A stretch of 64,000 nucleotides of DNA from Streptomyces chartreusis. GTDB taxonomy: Bacteria > Actinomycetota > Actinomycetes > Streptomycetales > Streptomycetaceae. The translations under genes were made by a program, and so were the position numbers. The notes under the pieces are model-generated. The model ran no database searches, was not told the origin of the DNA, and worked only from the letters and a program-made list of their open reading frames with translations. The stretch lies in NCBI RefSeq assembly GCF_008704715.1, contig NZ_CP023689.1:5642001-5706000 (forward strand), read 5' to 3'. Of the stretch, positions 59,932-64,000 are shown one piece after another; within the stretch, counting starts at the first letter, position 1, and each line of letters opens with the position of its first letter.

Positions 59932-60687
59932 TCACGTTGCCTTCGCTCCCCGCTCTCTCGCTTCCCTGGCAATGTTCATCTCGCGATGCCACTTTCCCCT
60001 GCGGTGTCTCGTTCGGAGCAATTTCTCCCAGTCCGCAGATTTTCCGTTCTCAATTCTCCGCCTCGCCGCATCCAAGCCCGTCCAATGTTTATCGAAATCC
60101 CGCTCGAACGCATATCGGGTAACGGTGAGGTCATAAAGCAGGCGCTCCAGATGACCCAGCATATTTTTCAGAAGTCTCAGACGCCACAAGCTCAGATCTT
60201 TAAGCTTCTTCGTTTTATCGTTATTTGCAGCACTGCGAGTTTCATTGAACGCCACCACCCATTGCCCATGGGCGAGAGAATTCCTTAGGCTAAAAAGAGG
60301 AGTGATCCAGTCGCTTAGAACTTCACTGATACCCCTATAGTACGCTTGAGCCGTGAAATCTAGTCGATTAGGGATGTTTCGCGACGGGACGTTATAGCGA
60401 ACAGAGAACGCCTCATCGACCGCTCTCTGCCAACGCTCGGCAATGGATTTTTCATCCATCACGCGCTTCTCGGCGTTTTCCGGAAAGTAAAGAGAGGTAA
60501 TGAGAACCATGAGACGGTCCTCCAAAGTTGCGGCTAGAATTAGCGCACAGGCTTTCGTGAGGGAGTCGACCTCGTGACCATTTCCGCGACGTATCGCTTC
60601 CTTGCAGGATCGACTCGTTACCTCGAAGGCTGTTTCGAGCGCGTCAAGATTGCGACGATGTGCCGAGTTTCGGCGATGGCGCTCCAC
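59932..60687 (-). CDS. HEPN-type ribonuclease candidate
   Basis: A 251-residue protein. The GTG at 60687 is chosen because AGGAGG lies at 60699-60704, and because earlier in-frame ATGs fall in the tRNA-like sequence. Helical throughout; ALILAATLEDRLMVLITSLY (47-66) supplies the acidic helix, and SLRNSLAHGQW (133-143) is the HEPN catalytic Rx4H motif (Arg135, His140). The C-terminus is strongly basic (LLRTRHRRGKWHREMN), suitable for RNA binding. HEPN enzymes are metal-independent RNases of toxin-antitoxin and phage-defence systems. No protein antitoxin is adjacent; the only close partner is the tRNA-like sequence upstream. Confidence 0.7.
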   Translation of the reverse strand: MERHRRNSAHRRNLDALETAFEVTSRSCKEAIRRGNGHEVDSLTKACALILAATLEDRLMVLITSLYFPENAEKRVMDEKSIAERWQRAVDEAFSVRYNVPSRNIPNRLDFTAQAYYRGISEVLSDWITPLFSLRNSLAHGQWVVAFNETRSAANNDKTKKLKDLSLWRLRLLKNMLGHLERLLYDLTVTRYAFERDFDKHWTGLDAARRRIENGKSADWEKLLRTRHRRGKWHREMNIAREARERGAKAT

Positions 60688-60747
60688 CCCATCTCCCCCC
60701 TCCTGGTAATTCTGCGGTCGACGCAATGCACCATTCCGATGCACTCC

Positions 60748-60846
60748 GTCGACCTCGGAATCGAACCGAGGAACTCTCGCGCAATGCGAGTGTGTTCTTG
60801 AAGAGTTGCCGACCTTCAACTCTTTAGCACCATTACACCAGTCGAC
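60748..60846 (-). ncRNA. tRNA-like structured RNA upstream of HEPN gene
   Basis: On the minus strand, GTCGAC at both ends pairs as a 6-bp acceptor stem. Just before the 3' strand is a canonical T arm, CTCGG-TTCGATT-CCGAG (60770-60754). A D-loop-like AATGGT with the invariant GG follows the acceptor 5' strand, but no D stem forms. The anticodon-arm position is an 8-bp stem (AAGAGTTG with its complement, 60824-60801) with an 8-base loop AAGGTCGG. A further hairpin (60797-60771) stands where a long variable arm would be. The 3' end reads GGA, not CCA. It is either a decayed type II tRNA or a tRNA mimic. It ends 60 bases before the HEPN start, on the same strand. Confidence 0.6.
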
Positions 60847-61288
60847 AATTCCTGGGTATCTAAAGATGATCGGGACGCCCAGGTTACCGACACATTATCA
60901 CTTGCGTATCACCGGCGAGAGATAGTGATCGAATCTGCCTGGCCTCGGCCCGTGTCCGGTCAGTCAGTGCCGGGCTTGAACGGTACGTCTGCGAGGTGGA
61001 GCGTGACCTGAAGCCAGGCGACGTGCCCCGGACTCGGCGGATTCTTCGGGGCTACCGGGCGGACCTAGTGGCGAGCGACCCAGCGAGACATCGAACTCGC
61101 AGACCGTAGGGCTGCACCGTCACCCCGCGCAAGTGAGCAGCCCTCGTCGAGGGCATGCGGATGCGTGAGATGGCTCTGGCTGATGAGCCAGGTGAACCTA
61201 CTGTGTCTCAGTCAGACTTGGAAAGCGTGGTGCCATGGGAGTCGGGTTACGGCCCGCGGAGGACGGCGATGCGTGATCAGCTTGGGAT
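60847..61288. other. Gene-free region
   Basis: About 440 bases. A T-arm-like palindrome, GCGAG-N8-CTCGC, lies near 61084-61101, but no cloverleaf can be built around it. GC content rises back to the level of the left part of the window here. No gene supported. Confidence 0.4.
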
Positions 61289-61753
61289 GTGGAGACCATC
61301 ATCGCCAGCGGCATAGCCGTCCTGGGGACGCTGCTTGGTTCGGGGATCACCCTGGCGTTCCAGCAGCGCACCGCCGACAGGAACCACCAGTTCACCCGCC
61401 AGGAGAAGCTGCGACAGGAACGACTCGATGCTTTCTCTGCCTACGCCGGCGCACTGGTCAACTACCGCCGCTGCCTGGTTCACCTCTGGTTCTGCGAGCA
61501 CGAACAGCCACCACCGGAGGACCCCGACACGGTACGGATCCGCGCCTACGACCTGCGCTCCAACGCCCAAGAGGCACTGTTCCGGGCACAGATGCTCACC
61601 GATGACGAGACGTTGAGCCAGGCCGCGGAGAACGTGCTCGCAGACATTACGACGCTGTCCAAGACAGCCAGCAGAACAGAACTCGACGATGCCAGGGTAC
61701 GAACCCGTGACGACATCAGCCGACTCGTCAGAGCAGCCAAGCAACACCTATGA
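61289..61753 (+). CDS. Membrane-anchored helical protein, 154 residues
   Basis: GTG start. One N-terminal membrane helix (IIASGIAVLGTLLGSGITLA) is followed by a cytoplasmic coiled-coil region: QQRTADRNHQFTRQEKLRQE, RLDAFSAYAGALVNYRR and ENVLADITTLSKTASRTELD. This arrangement is common in Streptomyces as a hypothetical membrane protein. No enzyme motif. It stands alone. Confidence 0.7.
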   Translation: METIIASGIAVLGTLLGSGITLAFQQRTADRNHQFTRQEKLRQERLDAFSAYAGALVNYRRCLVHLWFCEHEQPPPEDPDTVRIRAYDLRSNAQEALFRAQMLTDDETLSQAAENVLADITTLSKTASRTELDDARVRTRDDISRLVRAAKQHL

Positions 61754-62029
61754 GGCACTTGCAGACGCGCCGGCTCGTAGTGCCCCACGCCGACAGTGAC
61801 CGCACCACAAGCGCACCAGATCGAGCGGGGAACAGCGGGGAATCACGGTGAAAGCAGTCGAGCCCACAGAGGTGGCGAACCTGCCGTTCGAGCAGGTCAA
61901 CGCCGACGACGGGCCCTCGATGCCCGCAGCTTCCCAAACTGATGGCTCCGCATGTGAGACTCCGCAGGTCCCGCAAGCAGTTGCCCCACAGTCGCCCGCT
62001 GCCCGCGCAGCCTCTGCCAGACTCGTTTC

Positions 62030-62290
62030 ATGGGGGGTTGCGCTGGGGTGACACGGCAGGGACGAGCGTGCGGAAACCCGGCCGGATGGAACGGCTATTG
62101 CCATCTGCACGGTGGCGGAGGCCGACGAAGCCGGAGCCCACGTGTCTCTACTCCTCCCCGACTTCCGCGCACGCCGGCGCGTCCGGAACCGCAGTCACAG
62201 GGCAGGCGGAGAGGCTGGTTCTGGTGGCTGAGGTGGCTCTTCATGTGTTGGTTCGAGGCGCTGCGCAACGCGGTAAGTCGACGCCCATAA
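62030..62290 (+). CDS. Small Cys/His protein, 86 residues
   Basis: Starts MGGCAGVTRQGRACGNPAGW and continues NGYCHLHGGGG, a zinc-binding knot (C-x5-G-x2-C, then C-x-L-H-G-G) known from small proteins and from phage-terminase-linked proteins. The C-terminus has a hydrophobic Trp-rich segment (GWFWWLRWLFMCWFEAL), probably membrane associated. The ribosome binding site is weak. Function unknown. Confidence 0.55.
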   Translation: MGGCAGVTRQGRACGNPAGWNGYCHLHGGGGRRSRSPRVSTPPRLPRTPARPEPQSQGRRRGWFWWLRWLFMCWFEALRNAVSRRP

Positions 62291-62444
62291 CGGTGCCGAC
62301 TGGGCCGTCTCTGGGCCGTCCGAGGCCGCTCACCAGTGGCCAATAACGACCGACGACGACCACCAGGCGCAAGAGCCCACCGCACCTGACCAGCAAAAAC
62401 CCAGCTCACCAGGATCCCCGGCAACACCCAGGGCAAGAAGACAC

Positions 62445-62840
62445 CTAGGTGGCATCCCGCCGCGGAACCGACAGGTTGTGCCACTCGTGACCGCACCGAT
62501 CAGCGCAATGCTGCGTCCGCCTGCGAGTGTCCGCGATGCTGAAGAGTGCGACGAGCAGGCGGAAGGACTTGGTGAGTTCATAGGCCGGTAGCGCCGCCAT
62601 CCCAAAGCGCCACTTCGTGAGCATCACCGCCAGCGTGTGAGTGGGACGAATACCAGAAAGCGCGATGCTCTCCGGCACATCGTCCTCGCAGGCCCGGGCC
62701 TGCCCGCAGACCTCCACCAGCGCGTGCAAGACCTTGCGTTGGTCATCCTCCGAGCGGCCTTCGAACCACTCGACACCCTCGGCCGTCGGCCTGAGTCCCT
62801 GCGCGAGCTCGTTCAGGACCACCTCGTGTGCGTACAACAC
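62445..62840 (-). CDS. DUF5958 protein
   Basis: A 131-residue protein with family hallmarks: VLNELAQGLRPTAEGVEWFE, KVLHALVEVCGQARACEDDV, PESIALSGIRPTHTLAVMLT, and LTKSFRLLVALFSIADTRRR with a final Cys/His pair (CADRCGHEWHNL). DUF5958 is a family of unknown function found in bacteria including Streptomyces. Complete length. Confidence 0.85.
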   Translation of the reverse strand: MLYAHEVVLNELAQGLRPTAEGVEWFEGRSEDDQRKVLHALVEVCGQARACEDDVPESIALSGIRPTHTLAVMLTKWRFGMAALPAYELTKSFRLLVALFSIADTRRRTQHCADRCGHEWHNLSVPRRDAT

Positions 62841-62892
62841 CGGTTACCTCCCGACTCAGTTCAGACTGACAGTGCGCTCCGGTTCCTCTCCT

Positions 62893-63222
62893 TCAGTGCG
62901 AAGGCGTGAAGCCGGAGGACTGGTCAAGTTGGAACACGGAGCCCGGAGCCGTCGGAGTCCAACCCTCACGCAGGGCAAGCCGAACAGCTGCGGCAACATC
63001 GGACGGCAGTACAGGCTCAGCCTCTCGGCCGAACCAGTTACTCGGATGCGGCTGGTTGGTGGTGACCACGAGCGTCATGCCCGGGGTGTCCGCATGCTCG
63101 ACCGCAAACGTGCACGGCGACCAGGCCAAGCCCTGGAAGTACGTCGGCCTGCCTCGCAGCCGCCAGCGGTAGGCCGTACCGTCGACAACGATCCGACGTG
63201 ATCCCTTGCGGACCAGTGCCAT
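62893..63222 (-). CDS. Conserved Streptomyces hypothetical protein, 109 residues
   Basis: Starts MALVRKGSRRIVVDGTAYRW and continues WRLRGRPTYFQGLAWSPCTF, VEHADTPGMTLVVTTNQPHP, and LPSDVAAAVRLALREGWTP. The R-x-I-V-V-D-G-x-x-Y-R-W start and the SDVAAAVRLAL-GW end are familiar from a small hypothetical family in this genus. No known function. It is separated by 52 bases from the DUF5958 gene and may be cotranscribed with it. Confidence 0.75.
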   Translation of the reverse strand: MALVRKGSRRIVVDGTAYRWRLRGRPTYFQGLAWSPCTFAVEHADTPGMTLVVTTNQPHPSNWFGREAEPVLPSDVAAAVRLALREGWTPTAPGSVFQLDQSSGFTPSH

Positions 63223-63582
63223 GACTCCCCCTTCAACAGCGGCGATGCTAGCGAGCCCGGCCCATCCGTCCGTCTCGTTTTCCGTCTCGTTCAGCGCCGT
63301 TCACGACCGTTCAGGCAAGACCGAAGGCGGTAGCCGCTCCCACGCACGACTGGCCATGAATGCAGGTGAACGGCCCCGTACACGACCCTGCGATGCACCA
63401 CCACAGTTGGAAAGCGTGTTTGCGAGCTGTGGGCATGGCGCTGCCGGTTCAGCATGCTGGCCCCGGACCGTGTGAGAGCACCAATGCCGATGAGTCACGA
63501 CACCGTTGCGCTTCAACCAGCCCGTCTTGTCCCCGCCGCTGGTGCCCTACCGTGGCCGCCAGCAGAGCAAGCAGGGGGGACC
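63223..63582. other. Intergenic region
   Basis: About 360 bases between divergent genes. No gene, repeat or clear terminator is supported; a short direct repeat TTTTCCGTCTCGTT lies near 63270-63295. Confidence 0.4.
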
Positions 63583-64000
63583 GTGAGTACACCGCCGCCG
63601 CAGCGACCGCCGCGCCCGGATGAAGTGCTTGCCTTCCACAACGGGGACACGCTGGAGAACATCCCCGTAATCCGCGAAGCCGCTGGTCCTCGACCACCGC
63701 GGTTCCCGTGGAAGGCGGCAATGGCCGGGGGAGCCGTCGCAGTGGTCGTCGGCGTGTGCCTGGCTCTGGTTCTGCACCAGCAGACGGACCCGGGACACAT
63801 TTCCGACGAGAAGGCGCTCCCCAACGCGACACGCGGAGCCACAGGAGCCGGACACGGAAACCGCGGTACCTCGACATCTTCAGAGCCAACCTCGTCGTCG
63901 AGTGCTCCACCGCCCCGGTTGGCGGATGCATCGCCGTCGTGCATCCCCGTGACCTACAAGACGTCTGACGGTCCAGCTGGCTGTGAGCCGAAGGCCGATG
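63583..64000 (+). CDS. Single-pass membrane protein, 3' end outside window
   Basis: GTG at 63583 preceded by GCAGGGGGGA. The product starts STPPPQRPPRPDEVLAFHNG and has a cytoplasmic Pro-rich head. One membrane helix follows (AAMAGGAVAVVVGVCLALVL, residues about 49-68), then a Ser/Thr/Pro-rich extracytoplasmic stalk (TSTSSEPTSSSSAPPPRL) and a Cys pair (SPSCIPVTYKTSDGPAGCEP). The frame is open at the right edge. It looks like a surface or sensor-type membrane protein. Domains beyond the edge cannot be judged. Confidence 0.65.
   Translation, partial: MSTPPPQRPPRPDEVLAFHNGDTLENIPVIREAAGPRPPRFPWKAAMAGGAVAVVVGVCLALVLHQQTDPGHISDEKALPNATRGATGAGHGNRGTSTSSEPTSSSSAPPPRLADASPSCIPVTYKTSDGPAGCEPKAD

Noticed and set aside
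59490..59972. Minus-strand frames between the ATPase and HEPN genes
   Set aside because: Cys-rich C-terminal stretch looks coding, but frames overlap, starts are unclear and no family is recognised.
60687..60819. Longer HEPN protein starting at 60819
   Set aside because: The extra 44 residues translate the tRNA-like sequence and the ribosome binding site; the GTG at 60687 has a strong AGGAGG.
61081..61125. Second tRNA-like 3' half on the minus strand (GCGAG-N8-CTCGC)
   Set aside because: The T loop would have eight bases, and no acceptor, anticodon or D arm can be built around it.
63206..63475. Plus-strand frame in the 63.2-63.5 kb gap
   Set aside because: No ribosome binding site, no domain, and the composition resembles noncoding DNA.

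Overview
The DNA is very GC-rich, with strong third-position G/C bias, dense GTG starts and frequent 1-4 base start/stop overlaps. The families present (DUF2637, SpdD, RepSA, WhiB, DUF5753 regulator with DUF6879, DUF4262, DUF5958, DUF6197, pentapeptide proteins with a shared membrane head) point to Streptomyces or a close relative. The window is accessory DNA: two sets of mobile-element genes, a graveyard of broken genes, a polymorphic-toxin locus and a compositionally foreign segment at the right. Whether it is a chromosome arm or a plasmid cannot be decided from the window.

Layout. (1) 1-4.02 kb: right end of an actinomycete integrative and conjugative element (spread genes, RepSA initiator, excisionase, tyrosine integrase), ending in a copy of the 3' half of tRNA-Arg(CCT). 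The tRNA 5' half is not beside it, so the junction looks like attP rather than a simple attL/attR. (2) 4-16 kb: three membrane-anchored pentapeptide proteins, one frameshifted, among recombinase fragments, a dnaA fragment and several genes broken by frameshift or stop codon. (3) 16-29 kb: a minus-strand secreted set in the order FG-GAP protein, LamG protein, 2297-residue RHS/YD-repeat protein with HINT and HNH nuclease tip, and DUF4265 as likely immunity protein. (4) 29-36 kb: family 2 glycosyltransferase, DUF4262, DeoR regulator, an IS5-family element and an acetyltransferase.

(5) 36-53.5 kb: a second replication and transfer module. On the minus strand are a DnaB-N/DUF3987 protein, small plasmid-type proteins including a RapZ-C-like one, a TraB/FtsK translocase, a DUF2637 protein, a WhiB protein and a HTH_17 protein. 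On the plus strand are two UTRA/GntR-type regulators and a 1376-residue MobF relaxase-helicase. Three intergenic stem-loops carry the same 16-base loop sequence, and palindromic iterons precede the relaxase. (6) 53.7-56.3 kb: a regulator cassette (DUF5753-type XRE plus DUF6879 and two small proteins).

(7) 56.7-60.9 kb: lower-GC DNA that is the best candidate for an undescribed system. A long inverted repeat is followed by a two-gene operon (a 2-TM protein with Gly-rich beta-repeats and a protein with two P-loop ATPase domains), and then by a HEPN ribonuclease gene preceded on its own strand by a tRNA-like structured sequence. A defence or toxin role for both is inference from domain content and location. 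(8) 61-64 kb: small Streptomyces hypothetical proteins and a membrane protein cut by the right edge.
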